Assembly: GCA_052143655.1 (NCBI GenBank)
Contig: JBKQSL010000249.1
Location: forward strand, 1 to 18,861
Length of the DNA: 18,861 bases
Source: CAVSUR01 sp052143655
GTDB lineage: Bacteria > Actinomycetota > Actinomycetes > Streptosporangiales > Streptosporangiaceae
Reading direction: 5' to 3'
In this document: piece by piece, positions 1-6,661 of the stretch
Layout of the letters: each line of letters starts with the position of its first letter
How positions within the stretch are numbered: the stretch's first letter is position 1
Translations under genes and position numbers: made by a program
Notes under the pieces: model-generated
The model's database searches: none
Told to the model about the DNA's origin: nothing
The model's input: the letters and a program-made list of their open reading frames with translations, nothing else

Positions 1-2
1 TC

Positions 3-566
3 GGCATCGAATCCGCCCACGTGCTCGGCGCATCCTTCGGCGGCGCCGCCGCACAGCACATGGCGATCTGCCACCCGGGCCGCGTGCGCCGCCTGGTGCT
101 CGCCTCCACCTCCTTCGGCGCATTCGCCATCCCCGGCCACCCGACCGCGCTCTGGCACATCATCCATCCCGGGAGCTACCGCGGCCGGCTGGAGGAGATC
201 GCGGGCGACACGTTCGGCGGCCGCCTGCGCACCGAGCCAGAACTCGTCCGCGCCATGCCCATCCGCAGCCCGCGGAACATCCTGACGGCCCTGCACGACA
301 TGGCTCCGCTCATCGGCTGGACGAGCCTGCCGTGGCTGTGGGCGATCCGCCAGCCCACGCTCGTCATCTGCGGCGACGACGACCCGATCGCGCCGCAGGC
401 AAACCACCGGATCATCGCGGCGCTCATCCCCCGCGCACAGCTATGCACCATCGAGGGCGGCGGTCACCTGATGCTGATGGACAGCCCGGCCCGCGTCGCG
501 CCGATCATCACAAGATTTCTCCGCGGTGGCCAGCCGGACCAGACAGAGGGTGCCCTGCCCCCGTGA
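3..566 (+). CDS. alpha/beta-fold hydrolase, 5'-truncated by window edge
   Basis: The reading frame is open from the first bases of the window and ends at TGA 564-566, so the true start lies upstream. It begins just before the nucleophile elbow GASFGG (G-x-S-x-G, Ser encoded near 33), typical of alpha/beta hydrolases. The later strand ending in CGDDDPIAP supplies the likely catalytic Asp, and GGGHLML near the C-terminus supplies the His. The visible 187 residues therefore cover the Ser, cap region, Asp and His of the fold; only the N-terminal strands and oxyanion region are missing. Substrate cannot be inferred: esterases, lactonases, haloperoxidase-like enzymes and C-C hydrolases share this architecture. 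It lies upstream of a pseudogene fragment and an IS element and shows no sign of damage itself. Confidence 0.85.
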   Translation, partial: GIESAHVLGASFGGAAAQHMAICHPGRVRRLVLASTSFGAFAIPGHPTALWHIIHPGSYRGRLEEIAGDTFGGRLRTEPELVRAMPIRSPRNILTALHDMAPLIGWTSLPWLWAIRQPTLVICGDDDPIAPQANHRIIAALIPRAQLCTIEGGGHLMLMDSPARVAPIITRFLRGGQPDQTEGALPP

Positions 567-590
567 TCCCTCGCTTGTAAGCTCGCTGCG

Positions 591-856
591 GTGCAGCCGA
601 TTGTCCTCGGGCCATTGACCGGGCCGTCCGGGCAGCAAGATGTCTACCGGCAAGCCATGCAGGCATTCGCGGCAGAGCTGGGCACCGACTGCCCGGACAC
701 CGCGAACCTGCCGGCCTTGGACCGGCCGCGCCAGCCCTGGTGGTCCACGCCGCAGCCCTGCTGGCCGTCCTGAAACATCAGCCCGGCCAGGCAGCCGACG
801 CACCGGGCGGCGAGGACGTGATCGCCGCTCTGCTGCGCCATGAGGCCCGGTACTGA
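591..856 (+). pseudogene. C-terminal-region fragment of an ATPase-like (STAND/AAA-type) actinobacterial protein, frameshifted and IS-truncated
   Basis: From 591 (GTG) one frame reads VLGPLTGPSG...AMQAFAAELG...LPALDRPR. The protein-like reading then moves to another frame at about 720-738 and continues ALVVHAAALLAVLKHQ...DVIAALLRHEARY, ending at TGA 854-856. The segment ALVVHAAALLAVL followed by LLRHE-x-RY resembles the helical region after the NTPase domain in large actinobacterial STAND/AAA signal-transduction ATPases; this is from memory of the family and not certain. The fragment stops at the outer edge of the IS701-like terminal repeat (857). The last codons TAC TG- would continue as Tyr-Trp, usual at this point, if the IS were absent. 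I infer that the IS insertion truncated the gene and that an indel had frameshifted it. No P-loop is present in the remaining piece. Confidence 0.45.
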
Positions 857-2062
857 CTCGACTTTCGCAGGTTCTCGGGATCAAGCCGCTGCTGCAGCCC
901 AGGCTGAGGTGACGGCGCGGATTTCGTCATCGGCAGGCTGGGCTGGGATGGCGGGGAAAATCGGGCGGCGATGAGGGTGCGCCGGAGCTTGACGAGCATG
1001 TCCTCGAAGGCCGGCTCGGTCTTTTCGCCGTACCAGGGCTGGTCGTCGCGGCGGGCGTCGATGCCGGCCGGGTCGCAGCCGTGCCGGGCGTACCACACCA
1101 CGATCAGGGTATGGACAAGCAGCGCGAACGGGACGGTCGGCTCGACCGCGGGCCGGCTGCGGTTGCGTGCCTTGCCCGCGCCCAGGACGTTGCGGGCGCC
1201 GGCGAACGCCTGCTCTGCTGACCATCTCATCGCGTACCGGGATACGATCCGGGCCGGGCCGGCGGCGGCGGTGTCGTCGGTGGTGACCAGCGTCAGGTCA
1301 TAGCCGCTGGCGTCGTCCTGGTCGCGGACCAGCACGACGGTGACGGCGCGGGTACGGAATGACCCGTGCCACAGGCAGCGGACGGTGGCGGTGTGCCTGA
1401 TGCCGGTGCGGCCGTGGCAGGTGACCGCGTGATGGGTGGTCCAGGTCGCCTGCCTGGCGAGGCCGGCTGGGGTGCCCAGCCGGTCGCCCCTGGTCCTGGG
1501 CCGGCCCCGCCTGCCGGTGCGCGGCGGCGCCAGGCCATGCGGGACCGCGGTCCGGGGCAGCCGGCACGTCCAGGTGACGTTCGCCGGCAGGGCGCGCAGC
1601 GCGGGTCCGTGGCAGGCGGGGCCTCGGCGACGTTCAGCCTGCGTCCGGGGAAACGCGCCCGCTAGCAGCGTGACTAGTTCCGCGGCCACGGCGGTCTTGG
1701 CCGGGCCGGCGCCCTTGCCCGGGCAGGTGGCGGCGGGCCAGCACCGGCAGGCACCAGGACCGGGAGCAGAACGGCAGCGCGACGACGATCCCGGCGGTGG
1801 CGAAGAACGTGGTGAAAGACGGCGCGGTGAAACACGGGCGCACCGCCATCAGCACGCCCAGCAGGGATACGGGTAGATTCAGCGGCGGAAGCACCGGCGG
1901 GTTCCCTCAGCATGAGGCGGACACAAGTACCGCCGATGCTTCCGTCTATCCCGCCCAAGATCACGGATCTTGAACCCGGCATGTCCGGCGTGTCGCGATC
2001 ACCCGTCCCGCCCGGATCGCCCCAGCACCAGCAACCGGCAACTCAAAAATGCGAAAGTCGAG
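857..2062 (-). mobile_element. IS701/IS4-like insertion sequence remnant, about 1.2 kb
   Basis: The element is bounded by terminal inverted repeats: CTCGACTTTCGCA at 857-869 and its exact reverse complement at 2050-2062 (13 of 13). Between them lies the decayed transposase gene on the minus strand. No target duplication is visible: the four bases outside are CTGA on the left and GGCG on the right, suggesting later rearrangement of one flank. The element is shorter than expected because the middle of its transposase is deleted. Confidence 0.75.
881..1894 (-). pseudogene. IS701-like DDE transposase, internally deleted and frameshifted
   Basis: Reading on the minus strand from 1894, the N-terminus LNLPVSLLGVL...RPCFTAPSFTTF matches the start of the actinobacterial IS701/IS4-type transposases. 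It then jumps to ALPFCSRSWCLPVLARR, a motif normally more than 100 residues further on, so the segment carrying the first catalytic region is missing. The rest is spread over frames: the longest piece holds RTGRRGRPR, AVTVVLVRD, YDLTLVTTD, RYAMRWSAEQAFAGARNVLGAG and the C-terminal AKLRRTLIAARF. The natural C-terminus (DEIRAVTSAW then alanines, stop near 881) is in a different frame from the region just before it, which instead reads through the terminal repeat. It cannot make an active transposase. Confidence 0.7.
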
Positions 2063-2095
2063 GGCGGTCACGGCCCGATGAAATTGCCCGCGATC

Positions 2096-2141
2096 ACGGA
2101 CGGCGTCCGTTGCCCCCAATTCAGGGACTGGCGGACGCCAG
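2096..2141 (-). terminator. Paired hairpins downstream of toxin pseudogene
   Basis: Two perfect stems lie directly after the minus-strand toxin stop at 2143. CTGGCG/CGCCAG (2128-2133 with 2136-2141) comes first in the direction of transcription, then ACGGAC/GTCCGT (2096-2101 with 2105-2110, loop GGC). No T tract follows, as is common in high-GC actinobacteria. Position and strength suggest a transcription stop for the antitoxin-toxin operon. Confidence 0.4.
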
Positions 2142-2142
2142 G

Positions 2143-2402
2143 TCAGCCCGTCCAGATGACCCGCGTGACCAGCACGAGATCATCAGGCTCGTAGACCAGG
2201 AAATGTCACCAGGCCGGCCTGTCCGAATGGCAGGGTCCGCAGCGGCCGCTCCGGCTTCATCAGGCCGCCGCTGGTACTCCGCCGGGTCGACAATCACGAC
2301 GGCGTCCATGAAGTCGGACAGCGCGAGCTGCACGGGAGGCGGCATTCCGGCGAGCTGGTCGCGGGCCAGTCCTCCAGCTCCCATCTGAACAAGCTCAGGC
2401 AC
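2143..2402 (-). pseudogene. RelE/ParE-like toxin, two +1 frameshifts
   Basis: It starts at GTG (2402), overlapping the antitoxin stop by 8 nt. The first frame reads PELVQMGAGGLARDQLAG...LALSDFMDAVVIVDPAEYQRRPDE, typical of the N-terminal half of RelE-like mRNA interferases. After DE, one extra base near GATGAAG (about 2256) moves the reading to PERPLRTLPFGQAGLVTF. An extra T in the TTT run near 2200 then moves it to LVYEPDDLVLVTRVIWTG and stop TGA at 2145-2143. Putting the three frames together gives a continuous toxin of about 86 residues with the usual family ending (LV-x-EPDD-x-VLVTRV-x-W). As sequenced, the product would lose its C-terminal catalytic strands, so the toxin is predicted to be dead. 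Two separate indels in 260 bp favour decay, though each is a one-base event in a short run. Confidence 0.7.
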
Positions 2403-2730
2403 CGAGCTGCGCGCGGAACTCCTCGCGGGTGATCCGATGCTCAGGCCGGGGCGGGCCTTCGGCGAGATACCGCTCCATCCGCGCCAGGAAGTCCCGCTGC
2501 CCGGCGGGGTCGCGCTGCCATTCGAGCGCCTCGATCCACCACCGCCGTACCGCGGAGGTCAGCACCGTCAGGTCGCCGGTCTCACGAGCCTGCGCGAACG
2601 CGGCATCCAGCTCGGTCTCGTACTGCGCCAGCACCTCGGGGACTGCACTCGCTGCCAGCGCGGCCCTGATCGCCGCGGGCGTCTCCGCCGGGCGGTCCGT
2701 TAGCGGAGGCTCATGGTGCTGCGCGGTCAT
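2395..2730 (-). CDS. Putative antitoxin, DUF6247-like
   Basis: An intact 111-residue acidic, helical protein (from MTAQHHEPPLTDRPAETP to EEFRAQLGA) resembling actinobacterial DUF6247 proteins: an N-terminal AAIRAALAASAVPEVLAQYE segment, a central RRWWIEALEW segment and a C-terminal REEFRA helix. The family name is from memory. It lies immediately upstream of, and overlaps by 8 nt, a RelE-like toxin gene, so it is inferred to be the antitoxin that binds the toxin and possibly the operon promoter. I chose ATG 2730 over ATG 2742. A TATGCT hexamer (2743-2738) sits exactly 7 nt upstream of 2730 and there is no Shine-Dalgarno sequence before either ATG, which fits a leaderless transcript. The antitoxin is undamaged although its toxin is broken. 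Confidence 0.72.
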   Translation of the reverse strand: MTAQHHEPPLTDRPAETPAAIRAALAASAVPEVLAQYETELDAAFAQARETGDLTVLTSAVRRWWIEALEWQRDPAGQRDFLARMERYLAEGPPRPEHRITREEFRAQLGA

Positions 2731-2737
2731 GCAGGTC

Positions 2738-2743
2738 AGCATA
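2738..2743 (-). promoter_or_regulatory. Candidate -10 box for leaderless antitoxin mRNA
   Basis: TATGCT on the minus strand ends 7 nt before ATG 2730, the distance expected if transcription starts at the A of the start codon. No clear -35 box is visible 17-18 nt upstream. Confidence 0.35.
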
Positions 2744-2762
2744 GCCCGGACCGCTGACGGCC

Positions 2763-3501
2763 GGAGGACCAGACCGGATGAGCTGGAAGCCGCCCCAGGT
2801 CTCCGAGGTCGTCGACCGCCGCGTCGTCGTCAACCCGCGCCAGGCCCGCGAGCTGCTCACCGCCGTGACCTACGTCCGGCCAGCAACGGCGCGGACCTCA
2901 TGCGCGCGGCCAGCGGCTCATGGCCTTCTGCGCCTGCATGTACTACGCCGCGCTCCGGCCCGCCGAGGTCGTCGGCCTGCGACGCCAGGACTGCCACCTG
3001 CCCGAGACCGGATGGGGCCGCCTCGCCCTGGAGAAGTCCCGCCCCGAGGTCAACCGGCGCTGGACCGACACCGACTCCGCGCACGACGAGCGAGGGCTCA
3101 AGCACCGGGCCGCCGACGAGACGCGCCGGGTGCCCATCCCGCCCGAGCTGGTCGCCATCCTCCGCGCGCACATCGACACCTTCGGCGTAGCCCCGGACGG
3201 CCGGATCTTCAGCAGCGACCGCGGCCACCCCGTCGCCTCCACCGCCATCAGCGACGTGTGGGCCGGAGCCCGCACCCTCGCCCTGACCCCCGCCCAGGTC
3301 GCCTCGCCCCTGGCCGGTCGCCCCTACGACCTGCGCCACGCGGCCGTATCGCTCTGGCTGGCGGCCGGTGTGCCCCCGCCACGGGTCGCCGAACGGGCCG
3401 GGCACAGCGTCGAAGTCCTGCTCCGCGTCTACGCCAAGTGCCTCGACGACGGCGACGACACCGCCAACACCCGCATCGAAAACGCGCTGCTGGACGCCTG
3501 A
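2763..3501 (+). pseudogene. Tyrosine recombinase (integrase) catalytic domain, N-truncated and frameshifted
   Basis: The recognisable protein starts at PDRMSWKPPQVSEVVDRRVVVNPRQARELLTAVTYV (from about 2766), the linker that precedes the catalytic domain. The N-terminal SAM-like core-binding domain is absent; the upstream DNA belongs to the divergent antitoxin. One extra C in GTCCGG (about 2876) shifts the frame; the rest runs on to TGA 3499-3501. The catalytic domain has the first Arg in YYAALRPAEVVGL, the box II Y-D-L-R-H motif in RPYDLRHAAVSLWL, AGHSVEVLLRVYAKC with the likely nucleophile Tyr, and a C-terminal tail. The catalytic half is thus complete apart from one base, but the DNA-arm/core-binding half is lost. 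A tRNA-Tyr fragment 194 bp downstream matches the int-att arrangement of actinomycete integrative elements such as pSAM2. Confidence 0.72.
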
Positions 3502-3655
3502 TGCTTCGTCCCACGGCATCCCGCCCGGCTCAGAAACTGACCGCCCGACCTGGCCGGACATGCCCCGGACCGACGGGAATCCATCCCACGTATATCCCAC
3601 GACCAGCGGCAGACAGCGGCTCCTGGTGGCATCTGGCTGCATGGCCCACAGTTGT

Positions 3656-3688
3656 CTCAGGGACACCAAAGCATCCCTGAGCTGGTGT
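3656..3688 (+). terminator. Integrase-downstream hairpin with interleaved second stem
   Basis: CTCAGGGA (3656-3663) pairs perfectly with TCCCTGAG (3674-3681) and is followed by a short T run (3687-3691), a plausible terminator for the integrase. The loop also contains CACCA (3664-3668), which pairs with TGGTG (3683-3687), giving an interleaved, pseudoknot-like or alternative pairing. Confidence 0.45.
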
Positions 3689-3694
3689 TTTAGC

Positions 3695-3745
3695 TGGTGG
3701 CAGGTGATGGGTTCGAACCATCGTAGGCTGAGCCGACGGTTTTAC
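3695..3745 (-). tRNA. tRNA-Tyr(GTA) 3' fragment; integration (att) site
   Basis: On the minus strand the sequence from 3745 reads GTAAAACCG (anticodon GTA, loop and 3' anticodon stem), then a long variable arm containing TCGGCTCAGCCTAC. A perfect T arm follows (GATGG, loop TTCGAAC, CCATC), then ACCTGCC, the 3' acceptor strand, and A-CCA (3698-3695). This is the 3' half of an actinobacterial tRNA-Tyr. The 5' half is absent: homology stops at the anticodon, with CCG in place of the expected CT before GTA, and no D arm or GGCAGGT acceptor strand follows beyond 3745. A 51-nt 3' tRNA segment ending in CCA beside an integrase is the typical duplicated att core left by tyrosine-recombinase integration. 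It cannot itself give a functional tRNA. Confidence 0.8.
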
Positions 3746-3785
3746 CGGCATCTCCGATACGTGCTCTGAACTGCGCTGATGCTCA

Positions 3786-4306
3786 TTGGATCCTGGTTTC
3801 TCCGGCTATTCTCCGGGCGTGGCGCGCCCGGTGCTGACGGCCCTGCGCTCGCCATCGGATGGGCGCAAGCCACCTTGCGCAGGGACGGGTGCCCGGTCAG
3901 CGGCCACACCTGCCGAGGTGCAGGCCATCCTGGCCGAGGTCACCAGGATCCGCCCGGAGCTGACCGCGTTCTTCGGCTGCCTGTACTACGCGGCACTGCG
4001 ACCCGCCGAAGCTGTCGCGCTCCGCGCCAGTTCCTGCGCCCTCCCCTCACGCGGCTGGGGACAGCTGACACTCACGGGGTCTCTTCCCCGATCGGCGCGT
4101 GCCTGGACTGGCAACGGCACGCCACGCGAACCGCGCAGCCTCAAACACCGCCCGGAAGGCACCATCAGACAGTCCCGATCCCCCCGCAGCTTGCTTGCCT
4201 CCTGCGCTGGCACCTGCGGGCTTTCGGGTGCGCCGAAGATGGGCGGCTGTTCCGAGGCGCCCGCGGCGGCCCGCTCAGCGAAAGCCTCTACGGCCGCACC
4301 GGCTCT
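3786..4306 (+). pseudogene. Second tyrosine recombinase fragment, frameshifted and truncated at both ends
   Basis: One frame reads TPAEVQAILAEVTRIRPELTAFFGCLYYAALRPAEAVALRASSC...GWGQLTLTGSLPRS...SLKHRPEGTIRQ. After a shift at about 4170, another frame continues TVPIPPQLACLLRWHLRAFGCAEDGRLFRGARGGPLSESLYGRT. This parallels the first integrase segment by segment (YYAALRPAE, GLKHR, VPIPPELVAILRAH, DGRIF). The fragment keeps only the first catalytic Arg; the box II HxxR-type motif and nucleophile Tyr are missing because the sequence breaks off at about 4306, where the oppositely oriented oxygenase gene begins. It is a relative, not a copy, of the upstream integrase, suggesting two elements used the same tRNA-Tyr region. 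Confidence 0.65.
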
Positions 4307-6515
4307 GTGCTTCGGTTAAATGCCTCCGTCGTCCGGCCAGCCATTCCAGGCTGGCCGTGGCGTCCTTGCGTGCCTTGGCCTCGCGCTGGAACAGCTCGCC
4401 GGTCTTGGTGAGCACCAGCGTGTGCGGGCTGCCGAACTTCCAGATCTCGTGCTTGACTGGCAGCTCGGCGGAGCTGATCTGGCCCTTGACGTGCTTGCGG
4501 CGGGCCTCGGCGAGCGGCCACTCCAGCGTGCGCTCGCTGCGGTCGGCGAGGAACTCGCCGAGTGTGCCGCACAGTTCGCAGCCGCAGCCGCCGGACCAGG
4601 GGACCGACCAGTCGTCATCGGCCCGGGCCGGGCGTTCCGTGATCACGGTGAGCCGCCTCTTGCAGTCCCGTGCCAGCTCCTCGAGGGGCGCGCTTGGTCC
4701 TGGCCCGGCCGCCCGCAGCATCGGCAGCAGGCAGGCGAGCACGTCGTCGCCGTGCTCCCGCAGGGCCGTCACGATCTCGCTGGCCAGCGCTGTGCTGTCG
4801 GCGGCTGCCAGCAGCCCGGCGAGCGGCTTGCCCAGCTCCGCGAGCTGCTTGCGCCGCGTGGCCGGTGACGGGTACCTGAGCCAGAGCCGGATGTCGGCAT
4901 CCAGCCAGCCCCACGACGCGGCGAGCAGCCACCCGGCGGTGGCCGCCGCGCCGGCGTCCCGCAGCGCCGCGGTGAGCCCGGGCAGCGCACTGGCCCAGTC
5001 CTTGCGGTCCCCGTCCCCGGTGTACCGCCACGTGGTGCGCGACCCGAACCACGCGTCCAGGAGGTTCCGGTGCCAGGACTCGCCGTACCGCGCGGCGAGC
5101 ACCGCAAGCCCGCCCGCGTGGGCGGGCGTCACCCACTCGACCGCGAACGGCCGCAGCAGCATGAGCGCGATTCCTGGATCCGCCAGCCCTGCGGCCGTGT
5201 GCAGTGCCGGTTCCAGCAGCTCAGGACCGGGCGCTTTCCAGAACGCCGCGACGGACTCCGCGGCGGATCGCGCGTTGACCAGGTCCCCGGCGTCCAGCCG
5301 GGCTCTAAGCTCGGTCAGCGCCCACGAAGGCGACGCCTCCGCCCTGGCCGCGAAGGCATGCTGCCGGGGCCACACTACGACCGCGGCTCGCCGGTACCAG
5401 CGGTCCATCGTGTTGCCGTAGTTCCCCATGTACCCCGTGTACTCGGAGTCGTACGGCTTCAGGTCCGCCGACGGGGTCGATGCGCAGACCTGCTCGTCCG
5501 GCACATACAGCGAGATGGGCTCCCCGCCAGGCACCCCGGTCCACCAGCTCAGGGTCAGCTCGGAGGTGATGATGTACGTGAGATCAACGGCGCGGCCCCG
5601 CCGTCCCGGCTCGGTGTCCCAGGTCTCCTTGATCTCGGTGAGCGCGAGTACCGCCTCGCACCCCGTATCCTCAGCGGCGGCCCGCAAGAGCGCGGCCCGT
5701 TCGGCGTCGGCGCCCTTGAGCCGGTCCCAGCTCAGCCCGCGCTGAGTGTACTCGTAGTCCAGCAGGTAGACGAGCCGGTCCGGCGGCTCCCGGTCGTCGC
5801 CTTTCCACCGGGAGACCCTGGTGCTGAAGTGCTCGGTGAGGTACCGGGCGGCCTCGGCCGACGGCTCGACCGGGACTTCACCGGCCGGATCGGAGTCCAG
5901 CAGCAGGTTGCAGGTGAACGTGACCCGGTACCCGGTCCTGACCGGTTTGACCTCGTGCCGGCAGTCGGCGTAGAAGGCGGCCACCGACACCTCGGTCGCG
6001 GACGCCTGGCACGCGACGGCCTTGTCGTCGTGCTCGATGACGAGTTCCCCGCCGGTGTGCGACGACGGCAGCGACACCACCAGCGTGCCGATCATCGTGT
6101 CGTCTTTCTCCGAGTCCTGGTGCGGCAGGAAGAACTGCCCCTTCCCGTACACCAGCAGCGCGTGCGGCTCGGCCCGCAGCCGCGCCCTGGACGGCAGCCC
6201 CAGCCCGTCCCGCACCTCGGCCAGGATCGCGTCCCAGTCCAGCCCGGTCAGCGTCACCTGGTCCGGCGTGATCTCCCAGGTATCCCGCACGCTCAGGTCC
6301 GTCAGCGTCTGCTCGCCCCGCCCGAACCGGGCCGGTCGCGCGCTGGCGATCATCCGCTTAGCCTGCGGCGCCTTGACCGGGAAACCGATCGGCCCCGCGC
6401 CCGCCACCGTGAGCCGGACGTCCCTCGCGGGCACGGACAGCTGCGCGCTGAACGCGCCAGGCGCCTGCGAGCCGCTGAGCACCCGAGCCAGCCGCTCCGT
6501 TGGCGTAATCGGCAT
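4275..6515 (-). CDS. 2-oxoglutarate/Fe(II)-dependent dioxygenase-like protein with large C-terminal region
   Basis: The protein has 746 residues. The start is ATG 6515 with GGGAGGTG 5 nt upstream. The N-terminal ~210 residues form a prolyl-hydroxylase-like 2OG-Fe(II) oxygenase: the metal triad H132-x-D134 (FFLPHQDSEKDD) and H187 (DCRHEVKPV), and R197 (GYRVTFT) for binding 2-oxoglutarate. The 500-residue remainder is mostly helical and of unknown role; near its end it has a CGCELC cluster followed by a basic, well-conserved-looking stretch (HEIWKFGSPHTLVLTKTGELFQREAKARKD). It probably oxidises a protein or nucleic acid side chain, but no substrate can be named. The last ~18 residues (RRRHLTEAQSRCGRRGFR) run over the integrase scar; a neighbouring frame has TAA at about 4318-4320, so the C-terminus may be acquired. 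It is divergent from the HTH gene at 6662. Confidence 0.78.
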   Translation of the reverse strand: MPITPTERLARVLSGSQAPGAFSAQLSVPARDVRLTVAGAGPIGFPVKAPQAKRMIASARPARFGRGEQTLTDLSVRDTWEITPDQVTLTGLDWDAILAEVRDGLGLPSRARLRAEPHALLVYGKGQFFLPHQDSEKDDTMIGTLVVSLPSSHTGGELVIEHDDKAVACQASATEVSVAAFYADCRHEVKPVRTGYRVTFTCNLLLDSDPAGEVPVEPSAEAARYLTEHFSTRVSRWKGDDREPPDRLVYLLDYEYTQRGLSWDRLKGADAERAALLRAAAEDTGCEAVLALTEIKETWDTEPGRRGRAVDLTYIITSELTLSWWTGVPGGEPISLYVPDEQVCASTPSADLKPYDSEYTGYMGNYGNTMDRWYRRAAVVVWPRQHAFAARAEASPSWALTELRARLDAGDLVNARSAAESVAAFWKAPGPELLEPALHTAAGLADPGIALMLLRPFAVEWVTPAHAGGLAVLAARYGESWHRNLLDAWFGSRTTWRYTGDGDRKDWASALPGLTAALRDAGAAATAGWLLAASWGWLDADIRLWLRYPSPATRRKQLAELGKPLAGLLAAADSTALASEIVTALREHGDDVLACLLPMLRAAGPGPSAPLEELARDCKRRLTVITERPARADDDWSVPWSGGCGCELCGTLGEFLADRSERTLEWPLAEARRKHVKGQISSAELPVKHEIWKFGSPHTLVLTKTGELFQREAKARKDATASLEWLAGRRRHLTEAQSRCGRRGFR

Positions 6516-6648
6516 CCCTGCACCTCCCGCGGTCAGTCAGTCAGGCTACCGGGGGAGAGGACGGCATTCATCCGAACGGCCAGGTGCTACGCCGCGTGCG
6601 AACCTGCAGAACCCGGGCGTGTCAGCCAGGCGCGCGGCCGGTTCGGGG

Positions 6649-6654
6649 CACAAT
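6649..6654 (+). promoter_or_regulatory. Candidate -10 box for leaderless HTH-gene mRNA
   Basis: CACAAT lies exactly 7 nt before ATG 6662, the same spacing as the TATGCT box before the antitoxin at 2730. No Shine-Dalgarno sequence separates it from the ATG. The first base differs from the TANNNT consensus and no -35 box is clear. The 146-bp divergent region (6516-6661) must hold promoters for both this gene and the oxygenase. Confidence 0.3.
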
Positions 6655-6661
6655 ATTCCTT

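Noticed and set aside
849..2070. Target-site duplication of the IS701-like element
   Set aside because: The bases outside the two terminal repeats do not match at 3-8 bp.
3695..3780. A complete tRNA gene
   Set aside because: Only the 3' half is present; no D arm or 5' acceptor strand follows beyond the anticodon.
4099..5421. 440-codon plus-strand frame continuing from the second integrase fragment
   Set aside because: Low-complexity Ser/Ala/Arg translation opposite the oxygenase; no integrase similarity.
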